Assembly (NCBI GenBank): GCA_900660155.1
Contig: CABFPE010000720.1
Span: 1 to 64,000, forward strand
Direction: 5' to 3'
Source: Hofstenia miamia
Taxonomy: Eukaryota > Xenacoelomorpha > Acoela > Hofsteniidae
Length of the DNA: 64,000 nt
The notes beneath the pieces were generated by a model, which had not been told where the DNA came from, searched no databases, and was given only the letters and a program-made list of their open reading frames with translations. Shown in pieces: positions 10,600 to 20,717 of this stretch (the stretch's first letter is position 1; every line of letters begins with the position of its first letter). Position numbers and translations under genes: made by a program.

Positions 10600-10895
10600 A
10601 ACGTGAAACTAATTAACCATTTCAAAACACCTAAAAATTGTGGACTAAGTTATGATGTAAAAATTTTAAAGAATACCGATTCAAAATATCTTAAAATCAC
10701 TGAAAGCATTTTATAAGATCATTTCAACCAAGTCTAAATACGAAAGAAGATTATATACATAAACTATTGTTACCAATAATTAAGATTTAGTGAAATAAAA
10801 TATTGCTATAAAATCAAGTAAATTTAGAGGGAATTATTTGTAAAACTGACGATGACTTTGTAAGTCGAAATATATTTGAATATTTTTTGTTAAAA
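10600..10895 (+). mobile_element. Penelope-like element, 3' fragment (GIY-YIG end plus tail)
   Basis: The + strand carries decayed coding sequence (CGLSYDVKILKNTD, then SKYLKITESIL) matching, residue by residue, the end of the GIY-YIG endonuclease region seen at 16870-17070 (CGLNFETNILHQTS, SSNLKIIESIF). The non-coding tail AAATTTAGAGGGAATTATTT and the hammerhead-like motif that follow are also shared. Stop codons interrupt the frame. The reverse transcriptase part is missing, so this is a 5'-truncated copy, as is common for this class. Confidence 0.75.
10846..10870 (+). ncRNA. Hammerhead-ribozyme-like motif in Penelope tail
   Basis: The motif reads CTGACGA, a spacer base, a GACTT-TGT-AAGTC hairpin, then GAAA. 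This is the CUGANGA / stem II / GAAA layout of the hammerhead core known from Penelope-like elements. The same motif occurs at 17293 and, inverted, near 16790. Activity cannot be judged from the core alone because stems I and III were not folded. Confidence 0.55.
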
Positions 10896-11099
10896 TTATT
10901 AAAAACCCTTAAAAATGCTCAATTATTTATTCAAACTAAAAATTGTTGTTGTATTAAGAGTCAAAGCAAATTTATTGCTTAATGTATACAAAATTCTACA
11001 AACTAACACATGACAAAAGAAAAATAAAATATAAGCAATAAATTACTACAAATTATTATGTACAATATATAATAATATAATCAATGTTTGTGTGGGTGC

Positions 11100-12560
11100 T
11101 CAATATTGGATGTATGTTTCGAATGCATGAAGTGTATTACCGTCCCCTAATGTATACTGTTTTATTAGAAGAGACTGCTTTAATTTTTTTCTAAATTTTT
11201 TATAGTTTTTTTCTATTCGCGTTTCATAATCTAAATTAATCCACAATTTAATTGATATGTGATGAAAGCCATTATAATTTTTATCTAAACACAGAAATTT
11301 TTGCGATCGCTCATTTAATTTAATATAGTCATTAAGGAAAAGGAGAGATGTTTGCAGAGATTTGAATTTAAATAAAATAGATAGCATATGCAGATGAATT
11401 TGGTAGAAAGGAGATAATATTTTATATTTATTACGATATACTGATGCTTCATCATGCTTTTGTGCAAAGTTTAGAGTTTTTATACACCAATTAAATGTCT
11501 TTGATAGAAGCATACGATGTTTCGAATTTAGGTTAGTTAAAAGAAAAGAACAGTATTGAAAATGAGACAAACAGAAAGCATGTATCAGTTGTTTATGATA
11601 ATTGCTTGATATTACATTGCGTAAGTGATAAAGATATCTAATGCCTGCAGTCATTTTTTTAATCTTATTCAGTAGAAATTTTTCAAATTTTAATTCATTA
11701 TCTATCTCAACTCCTAAATAGCTGACTGAATCACTTTGATTTATTGACTCATTATTTATCTTTATTTCTATATCATTTATTAGATTTCTTTGTGCCTTCG
11801 GTGAAAAAATTATAAATTGGGTTTTGTCAATATTTAGTTTCAGTTGATTATTTGTAAAATAATTGTTTAATTTTTCTACATCTGTTTGGAGGTTTTTTGT
11901 AGCATCAAAAGCATTTTTTGCGGTACTTACTAGGCATGTGTCGTCGGCATATTGGTAAATGTCGCTGTTTTTAACATGTTTTATTATATCATTTACAAAA
12001 ATTGCAAATAAAATAGGGCCAAGTACAGTGCCTTGGGGTACCCCACGGTCAGTCGTAATATAACTTGATTTTTTACTGTTTAATATTACACGCTGCTGTC
12101 TATTTTTTAAAAAGTTCATGATTAAATTAATTGAGTTAGCACCAAAATTATAATTTATAAGCTTGTCTTGCAAAATATCAAAATTCATTGAATTGAATGC
12201 CTTACTTAAATCTAATAATGCTACACAACTGCAGTTATTATGAGATATATTAGACTTTATTTGTTGAGTAATAGATAGAATTGCGTCTTGGGTGCTATGC
12301 CCATTACGAAAACCAAATTGCTTATTCGATAGGATGTTTTCAGATTTTAGGAATGCGTTTATTTGAATATACAACAGTTTTTCAAAGAGTTTGCTAAAAG
12401 GATGTGTAATACAAATGGGTCTATAATTTTTTGCGTTTAGGTTGTCACCTTTTTTATATATAGGAGTTATATCTGATTTTTTTAGTAAGTCTGGAAATTC
12501 ACAATCAATAATACATTGATTAAATGCGACTAATAATTGTTCTCCAAAAATAGGAAAAAA
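11100..12560 (-). pseudogene. LINE ORF2: reverse transcriptase domain
   Basis: The open frame reaches upstream of its first ATG (12374) to about 12560, where FPIFGEQLLVAFNQ and ITPIYKKGDNLNAKNYRPIC give the first RT blocks. Further on are KQFGFRNGHSTQDAI, the motif A region VALLDLSKAFNSMNF, the motif B region RGVPQGTVLGPILF, and the catalytic motif C YADDT. The thumb and C-terminal region continue to a TAA-type end near 11100 after roughly 424 residues from the first Met. All three catalytic Asp positions are present. Function would be target-primed reverse transcription of its own RNA; the upstream frameshift separates it from the endonuclease. Confidence 0.9.
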
Positions 12561-13342
12561 CGTTTAATAATAAAAAATGGGAGATTATAAGAAGCGGTTG
12601 ATTTGTTGGTATCAAGTTTTTTAACAATGTTTTCTAATTCATTGATTGTAGCAAGTCTAAAGGAAAATTGTTTTGATTGTTTGAGATTATCAGAATTTTG
12701 TTTTTTCTTATAAGATGGGAAATTGAAATTTCCAAGTTCTTTGAATGTTGAATTTAAATGATTTAGTATTTGAGTTTTGTCTGTAACGGTAGTATTATTG
12801 ATGTTTAATTCATTTATTTCGGATGAAAGACCTTTAGATTTTCCAATAAATTTATGGATGTATCGCCATTTTTCTCGAGTAGAATTTAATTGATTAAAGA
12901 ATTTTTGCCGAGCTTTAGTTAAATTTTTTGTTCTTAATTGCTTAATTACTTTCTTTGATTTTTCGTAATTGGTCCAATTAGTCTTTGTCGGCTCGGATTT
13001 TGCAAGATCAAATAATTTTCGCTTAATTGATACTAGTTCACGGACTTGATTATCGTCGGTGTTTGAAAAAGGAAATTTAATTGCTTTGTTCTTAACCCTT
13101 CGCTTCTTAATTGGTGAAACACTGTTTAATGTCTTGTAGCTTCCTTTTGCAAAGTAATTAATCATTTTAGGTCCAGAATTTAACGTGTAAATATAGTTAA
13201 ATGGGGTGTTTCTTAGGGGCCTTTTCCATTTTTTCATCAGAGTAAGATAAATAGTCCCTTGCATATATGAATTTAAATTGCTTGTTTTTAATAGTTTTGT
13301 TACTAATATATGCACACAGTGCATGATCACTAAATGATTCAA
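12530..13342 (-). pseudogene. LINE ORF2: linker between endonuclease and reverse transcriptase
   Basis: A Lys-rich open frame links the two catalytic domains in another reading frame (for example NTPFNYIYTLNSGPKMIN, then KFFNQLNSTREKWRYIHKFI). This basic connecting region is typical of CR1-group ORF2. Frameshifts at its start (about 13210) and end (about 12560) show the element has decayed. No independent function is likely; the ATG at its head is in a shadow of the endonuclease frame. Confidence 0.8.
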
Positions 13343-14237
13343 ACATTAAGGATTTGAAGGAATCATCAGAATTAGTAAAAAAGTAATCAATTAAATTGTT
13401 CATTCGAGTTGGACAAACTGTATTAACACAACGAAGATTACAAGTAGCCGACATTTCATTTATAGAATTTCGTTCATATGAATTAAAGTAATTAATATTA
13501 AAGTCACCGAATATATTTAGAGAGTTATAATTATTACATATTTCAGATATTTCATTGACTTTATAATTTAGATATTCAACTAGATAATTTTTATTTGGAT
13601 TATAAGTTACGTTTATCAATTCTTTTTGGAAACAGTTCTCTATTGATTTTATTTCTATCCACAGCGATTCAAATATTTCATGATAAATTTCATATTCAGA
13701 TTTACGGACTGGTTTTAAAGATTTCAGCACAATTATCATAAGTCCACCACATCTACCTATTCGATTCTTAGAAAAAACCTCAAAAATTTGTCTGTCTGGA
13801 TTAAACAAGTTAGGGTCGATATCAGGCTTAAGCCAAGTTTCTGTAATTAAGAAAATTGCATTTTTTCCAATTTTTGTAATCAACTTTAAGAAATCATTTC
13901 TGCTTGAATTAAGGCTTCTAGCGTTAAGGTATATATATTTAATGTTATTAGAATAGTTTTTCAATTCGTGTTCAATTTCGGACTCATTTAGAATAGGACC
14001 AGGATTTGTTTCTATGTCGCCGGAAAGGATTAATTTTAAAAAAAGAAAATACCTAATAAAGTGTTTATAAATTAAAATACTGAATTTGGTAGTACACGTG
14101 TAGTAATTGAGATGTAAGTGCTTTCTGTGTTGTGTTTGCAAGTGAACATGTATATAGTATATATGTACATTTCGGAAGACAAAATATATAACTAGATAAT
14201 ACATAAAAAAATTTACCATTTTGATTGATTTAGTCAT
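13197..14237 (-). pseudogene. LINE ORF2: N-terminal leader with 2A-like motif and APE endonuclease
   Basis: ORF2 starts with ATG at 14237, one base after the ORF1 stop (TAG-A-ATG). Residues 1-70 are a hydrophobic and aromatic leader. Residues about 70-81 read LILSGDIETNPGP, a complete DxExNPGP 2A-like ribosome-skipping signature. The APE-type endonuclease follows: YIYLNARSLNSSRNDF, the catalytic-Glu block LITETWLKPDIDPN, RCGGLMIIV, LNIFGDFNINYFNS, and the C-terminal ESFSDHALCAYI with the Asp-His pair. The frame is lost near 13210. Related LINE families with 2A-like sequences at the start of ORF2 are known from sea urchin. Confidence 0.9.
13995..14018 (-). other. 2A-like ribosome-skipping motif (DIETNPGP)
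   Basis: Eight codons give D-I-E-T-N-P-G-P, matching the D-V/I-E-x-N-P-G-P consensus with no departure. It lies about 81 residues into ORF2, between the hydrophobic leader and the endonuclease. Skipping before the last Pro would release the leader as a separate peptide. Confidence 0.85.
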
Positions 14238-14238
14238 T

Positions 14239-15309
14239 CTAGAGAGGAAGAGATGGGGTCGGAAGAAGACATCGACGCGAAGAGGAGCTTATGACTTTGG
14301 AGTAAGAAACGTGAGGAGTACGGAATGATGAAGCAGTTATTGGACGAGGACTGAAGTGATTCTTTAGGATCTGAGTCATTTGTTTGATTCCATTGCCAGA
14401 AAGATGAATCCCATCTTGGGACAGGAGACTACAATCGATGGTTCTTCGTGATAACATGAATCTTTTGAAGACAGGGATGACATTGAACTTGTTTGAAGAG
14501 ACGCGTGATAGGACTTCGTTAAATTCATCAATGACGTGATTTTGTTGTAAGAGTGAATATTTGGAGACTGGTGTAATTTCTAAGAAGTAGATGAAACGTG
14601 GCGAGAATTTAAGACGAATCTGTTCAACTAGATGATTGATATTTGATTTGAATGTTCGAACATCAGTGGAGTGTATTGCATCGATTAGACCAGTGTTTAG
14701 AATGACAGAATTGACGTGAACTTTTGGATATTGCGAGATCTTTTCAGCAAGACGTCTAGAATTGTGACCAGGATAAGAATGGATGGACGTGGTTTGGTTA
14801 GGTAGAAGATTATGTGAGCGGACATTTCGAAGGATGCTGCTTCCAATGATTAATGAGGTTGTACCAGGTTTGATCGATTTTACTTGACTTCGTGGTTTGT
14901 CAGATTTTCTTCTTGGAGACTGGGGTGGATTTTTGAAGGAAATATAGCGATGTTCGGAGGGAGAATCGACTGTTTGTGTTGAACAGGATGCATTGATTGA
15001 GCAAGCAGATTTGGTAGGAGAAGATTGTGTTGCAGCATTGGAGACAGAGTTGAGTGAGCATTTAAAAAGAAGTAGAAGAGCTTCAGCGGCGTTTTATTCG
15101 TCGAGAAGAGAGAACATTTGATGCAGCGGCGTTTTCTTTTTATCTTTGATTAGAGAAGATGCCGCATCAAGTGTCGGCGCACCAGCAAATAGCTTTTCGC
15201 GAATCGCTTCTGCGAGCGAGAGAGAAACCCGACCGTCCACGGCCGGAGCAAACATAATAATAATCCCTACAATAAGATAAATTTTCCTAATCTCTGTAAA
15301 GTGGCACAC
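14239..15309 (-). pseudogene. LINE ORF1 with SGNH/GDSL-esterase-like domain
   Basis: One reading frame runs from ATG at 15309 to TAG at 14239, about 356 codons, broken once by TAA at 15094-15096. The N terminus (MCHFTEIRKIYLIVGIIIMF) looks like a signal or membrane segment. After the stop come a Ser/Pro-rich stretch and an SGNH hydrolase-like fold: block I TTSLIIGSSILRNV, a middle block VNSVILNTGLIDAIHS, and block V SQDGIHLSGNGIKQM with the Asp-x-x-His pair. Esterase-type ORF1 proteins are a hallmark of CR1-group LINEs. The block I motif is G-S-S in place of G-D-S, and the middle block reads LNTG where many families have an Asn-rich block. Confidence 0.8.
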
Positions 15310-15700
15310 CTAAACACATGCGCTTGAAACATGAAGCCAATTCTTTGCAAAAAAAAATTGAAAACTCGTTCATTAATACCTCTATGAAACTTTGGAATGA
15401 TCTACAAAGAGAATTAAAGCTATTGAAACCATTGAAGGTATTTAAAAATAGCGTCAAGTGATATTTCTATAATTCTACACAATACATAATTGAATTCAAA
15501 TTAAGGGCTTTTAAATTTTGCAATCGAGATTTTTCAATTAACTAATTCTAACGCCATAGCTCAATAGCGCAATATTTTAATTTGTAATGTTTTTTGTTGT
15601 ACGTTTTTGACGCTTTCAGAGTTTGCTATCAGTATATGATGTATTGCTAACATAATCTCTGAATAAAATTTTTTTCTTGATAGATCTCATAGATTTCTAC
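15310..15700 (+). pseudogene. LINE 3' end fragment
   Basis: The + strand reads NTSMKLWNDLQRELKLLK, then PLKVFKNSVK and a stop. This is the conserved closing segment of many LINE ORF2 proteins (a Trp-Asn-x-Leu block followed by Phe-Lys-x-x-Leu/Val-Lys). A short T-rich 3' region with AATAAA at about 15661 follows. It abuts the 5' end of the minus-strand LINE head-to-head. Confidence 0.5.
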
Positions 15701-15734
15701 AAAATTTATCAAAAGTGTAGTTGAATTTGTTGCA

Positions 15735-16600
15735 GAATGCATAGGATGCCAATTTTCTGGAGAGTGCCGATTCCACTTTATTTAAATGATTTATCATTAT
15801 ATACTAAAGAATCTATTATATATCAATGTGTTGATGATACTTGTTTTATAAACACAGGAAAGAATGCAATTATATCTGCAAAATTCTTACAAAAAGATGT
15901 TGAATCTCTAATGAATTATCACTCTAAATAAATTAAAAATTAATGTAGATAAAACTCACTTTATAATATTTCATACCAGGGACCTTGCCGAAACTTCTGA
16001 AAAGATTACTCTCAAAATTAACGATATTTCTATACAACAAGCAAATTGCGTAAAATATTGAGGAGTCGAATTAAATTTGCATCTAACCTATTACCAATGG
16101 AGTAAAAATGATATATCATATTTGAAATATAGGGAAAATATACCACAAACAATTCATAAATGCATTCATCTTTAGTCATTTTCAATATTGCCTATTTTTA
16201 TTCAATAATCTAACAGCAAAGCAAAAGATTTCACCTAGGAAAATTTACAATTGGGCTGTACGAACTTTAAATTTTATTCCAAAGCATGAGTCTGCTGTCC
16301 ATCACATTAAAATTGATTGACATTCTTTCTCTTCTATATGCTATTGATTTTCAATCGGTATGTAAAATATACAAATATTGTCATAAACGTGATTCTTTAA
16401 AATTTTTTTACAATTTGTTATTTCTAATAAACGAACGAAAAATTTTCATGGCATATTTCCGAATTCATTTACATCTATTGGCACGAACAAATGCAACAAT
16501 GTATATCAATCACCATATAATTCGCCAAATTTCAAAAATTTTAAGACTAAAAATATTATTATTGCAAATTCAAAACTCATTCGGGTAAGTCAATATAGCA
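15735..16600 (+). pseudogene. LINE reverse transcriptase fragment, same family as 10940-15310
   Basis: Decayed + strand RT. It reads IYQCVDDTCFINTGKNA (motif C with Val-Asp-Asp), INVDKTHFIIFHT after a stop, then a C-terminal part WAVRTLNFIPKHESAVH that parallels WCIKTLNFAQKHDEASV in the minus-strand LINE at 11100-12374. Several stops and frameshifts break it, and everything upstream of motif C is missing. It is oppositely oriented to its relative. Confidence 0.75.
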
Positions 16601-16776
16601 GAATATTTACAGGGTGCAAATAATTTACTATAAATTTTTAAATGTGTATATTTATTGTAGTGTTGTTGTTTTTTCGTTGTTTTTAGTTTATAGATGTTTA
16701 TTTAATTAGCAAAAAAATACATAGCTTTTGACTATTGTTAAGAGACTTTCAACCTTAATAAGAACATGCAGATATA

Positions 16777-16801
16777 TTTCGACTTACAAAGTCATCGTCA
16801 G
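16777..16801 (-). ncRNA. Hammerhead-ribozyme-like motif, left arm
   Basis: The inverted copy of the CTGACGA-hairpin-GAAA motif, read on the minus strand in the left Penelope arm. The hairpin GACTT-TGT-AAGTC is intact. Confidence 0.55.
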
Positions 16802-17290
16802 TTTTACAAATTATTCCCTCTAAATTTACTAGATTTTACAATAATAATTATAATTTTTTAAATTTTAAAAAGTGGCAAGTTTAATTTATAAATATAATCT
16901 TCTTTTGTGTTTAAACTTGGTTGCAAGGATTTTATAAAAATACTCTCAATAATTTTTAAATTACTTGATCTTGATGTCTGATGTAATATGTTTGTTTCAA
17001 AATTTAGTCCGCACTTAATTAGATGATTCGATATATTAGAACTGGTCTCATGTTCTTTAATTCTTCTTGATAATTAAGTGCGGACTAAATTTTGAAACAA
17101 ACATATTACATCAGACATCAAGATCAAGTAATTTAAAAATTATTGAGAGTATTTTTATAAAATCCTTGCAACCAAGTTTTAACACAAAACAAGACTATAT
17201 TTATAAATTAAACTTGCCACTTTTTAAAATTTAAAAAATTATAATTATTATTGTAAAATCTAGTAAATTTAGAGGGAATAATTTGTAAAA

Positions 17291-17315
17291 CTGACGATGA
17301 CTTTGTAAGTCGAAA
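17291..17315 (+). ncRNA. Hammerhead-ribozyme-like motif, right arm
   Basis: CTGACGA, the GACTT-TGT-AAGTC hairpin, and GAAA on the + strand of the right Penelope arm; identical in core to the copy at 10846. Confidence 0.55.
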
Positions 17316-17399
17316 TATATCTGCATGTTCTTATTAAGGTTAATTAAGCTCCTAAAAAACGACATAAGAGACTTTTATTTAAACAAAAATTTATCTTAC

Positions 17400-18290
17400 A
17401 AATATATTAGACTGCATTAATAAGAGTTTAATCTTTATTTTGAGCGACATGTATTACAAGGGTGCAAGGGTCTTTAATAGTATAATTTGCTTCGAAAAAC
17501 TTCCAAAAATAGTCTTTTAAATCGCGGTTTACATCTTTTGATGCACTAAGAATATTAAGAGAGGTTTTCAAATGAATGAATTTGCTAGTGGAACCACTCG
17601 ATTGAAAAATACTGAAATTTTTTCAATTTTCTACACATTTTGCTTTCAAAGATAATGTGATTTGAAATTCTTAAATTTGATCGACGGACAGTCCTAAAAT
17701 ATACTAACTTATAGATTTTAAAATCAAATTTATTGTTTAAGAGCTTATTAAAAAGAAAAAGTTCAAAAATTTAAAAGAGATAGGCAGAATATTTAATAGA
17801 ATTAAACGAGATTTGTAATTTTCGTGTTGTATCATCCAACGAGAACATCCGCTTTGAAATTTTTCTAAACGATTTACATCACTTTTATTTGCATACCAAA
17901 TTGGGGAAGCATTAAGAAGACCTGGTAAAATCAGTAAATTATAGAGATTCTTTTTTATTTTGAAGTTAGTATTGAATGGGATAGTTTTTATGATAAAAAT
18001 AAAAGACTTATTACATAATTTCAATTTTTTAGATATATGTTCACTCCAAGAGAAGTTATTTAGATTGTAACGCCAAGATCTTTAACAGAAGATGAACAAA
18101 CTAATCTTACAGTATTACTTAGCTGATTAGTAGTTTCTGGAGACATAATAGTAAACAGTTGAAATTTATCAAAGTTGAATTTCATTCTGTTTCCTTTTGC
18201 CCAGTACAAAAACAAGTTTAGAGCTGATTGTAAATTAGATAATATATAATTTGATGTGCTGCTACCACTCGTTTGCTAATGAACATTTAT
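17400..18290 (-). pseudogene. LINE reverse transcriptase C-terminal fragment (different family)
   Basis: Minus-strand pieces read MKFNFDKFQLFTIMSPE, SSSVKDLGVTI, then LPGLLNASPIWYANKSDVNR and LEKFQSGCSRWMIQHENYKS. These are the post-catalytic Phe-Asp-Lys block, the S-V-K-D-L-G-V block and the C-terminal 'pile of cues' (Leu-Pro, Tyr/Ser-Pro-x-Trp, Arg-Trp) of non-LTR reverse transcriptases. A downstream RRSNLRISNHI block ends the protein. It is decayed, and its sequence differs from the 11-15 kb LINE. Confidence 0.7.
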
Positions 18291-19867
18291 ACTGTTCAGG
18301 AAGTTTAGGTTAAAGAGGTACATGATTTTTTATTTAAATATTTATTGTAACTCCTAACTATTCTCTTTTTAGAAATGTCTCTTTTGTCTTGCACATGGTA
18401 AGCAGAACCAAGATGAAGCTGACTATAATTTATATAATCTCAAATAGAGCTGTTCCTTACTTGATCCCACGACCACTCAGATTTAAATTACTTGAAAACA
18501 TTTAAATCAAGAAAATTAGACTTCTTAAATCATAAATGGATTTCAAGTGGTAGAGAGTGGACCAGATTTTTTGAAAGTGAGAACTATATATCAATAATAA
18601 ACAATGGGATGATGACCAGTCTCGTGAATTCTTATTTCTAGCTCATGTTTTTCGATGCAAAAGATCAAGAAAATAGTTTATCTCTGTGTTTGCGATATTT
18701 GCATTTTGTGAAAACTTTCTCACTGATAAGTAGGCCGTTGCCATGGCAGGAGAATGCATATGTTTCAAGCATTCAAGTTTTTCATAGCTTGAGGAACCGC
18801 TTGTTCAGCGATGTACGATCCTGGGCAATGCAATAAAGTCATGCATCGACAAAGTGTGTTTCAATATACATTCTGAAAGATTATATATACTGAGTGACAC
18901 TGAAACTAGAGCTAACAAAGAAAATATCAGAGTTGAATTTTTAAAATATTTATTAAATTTAAAATGGGATTTTAAGAAAGAATATAAATGCAATTGTTAG
19001 TTATGCATAAAAAAATATTTTCCTTTTTTTCTGTTCAAAGCGCTAATCATTTCCGGTTGGGGCTTTATTTTTTATTTAAGAAAGTCAAAGTAGATCTACC
19101 TATATATTAATTCTCTGTTCATGTAATTTATGTTTGCATATTGTAATTGCTTGTTTGTTTTAATTTTCTAAATTATTTTATTGATCTTTCCTTTATATAA
19201 TTTTAGTTATTGAATTTATTAATGTTTTAGGCATTTTTATTATTGAAATATCTAATTTATCCAATGGATGGGTTTCAGTTTGGTTGTATGTAAAAATGAT
19301 ACTGTATCATTAAACTTTAGATTTCTTCAAGATAAGGCTTGTATTTTTATTGACATTACTTCGTTTAGATACTGATAAACGTGGTCTTGCTTGCATTGTT
19401 AATCAGGTATCTGTTGTAACATTCTTTTTCAATTTGTTTTTGAAATTCTTCCTTTACCTGTTAACTGCTTCATTTGAAATTTCAGGCTTAGTATTTGGTT
19501 ACATTCATAGTACATTGGACATTTTTTGCAAATCTTCAAAAATTATTGTTTGGTTGGAATTTTAATTGCAACTAAGAACAGTCGCAAGTTTGATCACTTA
19601 GTAGTCTTTTCGTTTTTTAATTAAATAGCATATCGATTTTCCGAATCTATCTTTACGATTCAATGCTTTATTTTATATTTAATTTGAATCTAACTTAATC
19701 CTATAAAATTTTAATTTGGCTTAAGCATTTTATTTGAGTCCAAGATCCCAACCCCAAATTGCAACTCTGTTTAGACAGTTATTTAAAGGATTATATTTGT
19801 TATTCTATAATTTTGATTAATTTGTTCCTGAAAATCAATTGTTTAATAATGCTATGTTAGATGCTGA
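18291..19867. other. Unassigned stretch with coding-like patches
   Basis: At 18480-18840 the + strand has two adjoining open patches (for example NHKWISSGREWTRFFESEN and NAYVSSIQVFHSLRNRLFSD) that look more protein-like than the background, so a decayed mobile-element gene is possible. No family was recognised. The rest is AT-rich. It precedes the first ABCC10 exon found and should contain the TMD0 exons if they exist, but I could not find them. Confidence 0.35.
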
Positions 19868-20053
19868 ATGACACGCAAATTTGAAGCTCGAGGCCTTCAT
19901 TTATATACCTTTAATTGGTTGAAGCCATTATTGGAAACCAGCCTTGTCAATTTCAACTATTCTGCTGATGATAATCTTTTTGCTCTACCCGATGACATAA
20001 AGTATAACGAGGATGCGTCTACAATTTCTAAAACTTCGCAAAATGTTGTAACG
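19868..20053 (+). CDS. ABCC10: ABCC10-like exon: linker before TMD1
   Basis: The frame reads LYTFNWLKPLLETSLVNF, then DDNLFALPDDIKYNEDAS, and ends at ACG|GTAAAA in phase 0. This corresponds to the ABCC elbow-helix motif just before TMD1 (compare ...FSYAWLAPLLARG... and DICRLP in vertebrate ABCC10). The start is uncertain: ATG at 19868 follows a stop directly, and a weak acceptor TTTGAAG would put the exon start at 19887. A genuine first exon with this ATG would imply a transporter without TMD0. Confidence 0.7.
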
Positions 20054-20339
20054 GTAAAAATGTTCATATCTAAACGTTGTTATTTTACTAAGTTTATAAA
20101 GCGAATGTAATAGTATGAATCTTCTCTCATTTAAGAACATTCACGCAAATACACGGCTTTTGGTAGATTTCTTTACAAAGATTTTGATTTTTTAGTAAAG
20201 TGCAATGAATTAATTCGTGTTATTTTGTAGTATAATATATAAAATTTACAGATTCCCTAACTGTTATCTTGCCATTCTATACGCAATTAGCGGTTCTGTT
20301 ATTATATTTTCTCTAAATACTGCTCATTCTTTATCATTG

Positions 20340-20368
20340 TTATATATATTAAATATATATATATATAT
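20340..20368. repeat. Short TA-rich microsatellite
   Basis: Imperfect TATATAT/AAATATATATA tract of about 30 bp. Confidence 0.8.
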
Positions 20369-20524
20369 AAATTATTGTAAAGAATACATTTTTGGTCATA
20401 AAACTGATGATACAATTCTAGCATCCGATTATTTATTGTATTTCAAAAAATATTTAAGACTAGAAAAGTGCTTGGAGAGCGCAGATTTCCGCCACGCAGC
20501 TTGTGTCCCCCGGATCAGCACCAA

Positions 20525-20680
20525 AATTTAATGGCTTCCTTCTTGGGCGGAGACGCACCTCTGGTGAAAATTTGAGGTCAATCCGTTTATTACCTTTTCC
20601 GTAAAGTTGCTAACAGACAAACAGACAAACAAACCAACGCTACCAAAAACATAACCTCCTTGGCGGAGGTAAATATATTG
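20525..20680 (+). repeat. Dispersed repeat ending in a CCTCC-TTGGC-GGAGG hairpin
   Basis: The segment starts near ATGGCTTCCTTCTTGGGCGG, has a run of ACAGACAAAC words, and ends AACATAACCTCCTTGGCGGA followed by GGTAA. The terminal perfect 5-bp stem hairpin and the preceding ACAGACAAACAAACCAACGC resemble a 3' end dispersed in many marine invertebrate genomes. I cannot assign it to a named SINE or LINE from memory with certainty. Confidence 0.5.
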
Positions 20681-20717
20681 TTGTGTACATATTAAATTGT
20701 TCACTATATATTTACAG

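Larger units (their letters stand above)
10940..15310 (-). mobile_element. CR1-type LINE, nearly full length, with SGNH-like ORF1 and EN-RT ORF2
   Basis: A minus-strand non-LTR retrotransposon of about 4.4 kb. In order it has ORF1 with an SGNH-esterase-like domain (15309 to 14239), ORF2 with a 2A-like motif, APE-type endonuclease (14237 to about 13210), a linker (to about 12560), reverse transcriptase (to 11100), and a short 3' UTR reaching about 10940. An esterase-type ORF1, an APE endonuclease and no RNase H point to the CR1/L2 group. It is broken by one in-frame stop in ORF1 and two frameshifts in ORF2 (near 13210 and 12560). Related pieces lie at 15735-16600, 23975-24060 and 24830-25440. 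Confidence 0.85.
16751..17341. mobile_element. Pair of Penelope-like 3' ends forming a 271-bp inverted repeat
   Basis: The left arm 16751-17021 is repeated inverted as 17071-17341 with few differences; the spacer is 49 bp. Reading the minus strand from the spacer into the left arm gives SRRIKEHETSSNISNHL, then IKCGLNFETNILHQTS and SLQPSLNTKEDYIYKLN before a stop. This is the C-terminal end of a GIY-YIG endonuclease. Each arm ends outward with the shared tail and the hammerhead-like motif. Head-to-head, truncated partner copies are known for Penelope-like elements. No flanking target duplication was found. Confidence 0.85.

Noticed and set aside
19362-19398. Short exon (DTDKRGLACIVNQ) as part of TMD0 of the transporter
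   Set aside because: It has an acceptor and a GTATCT donor, but the 13 residues match nothing convincingly.
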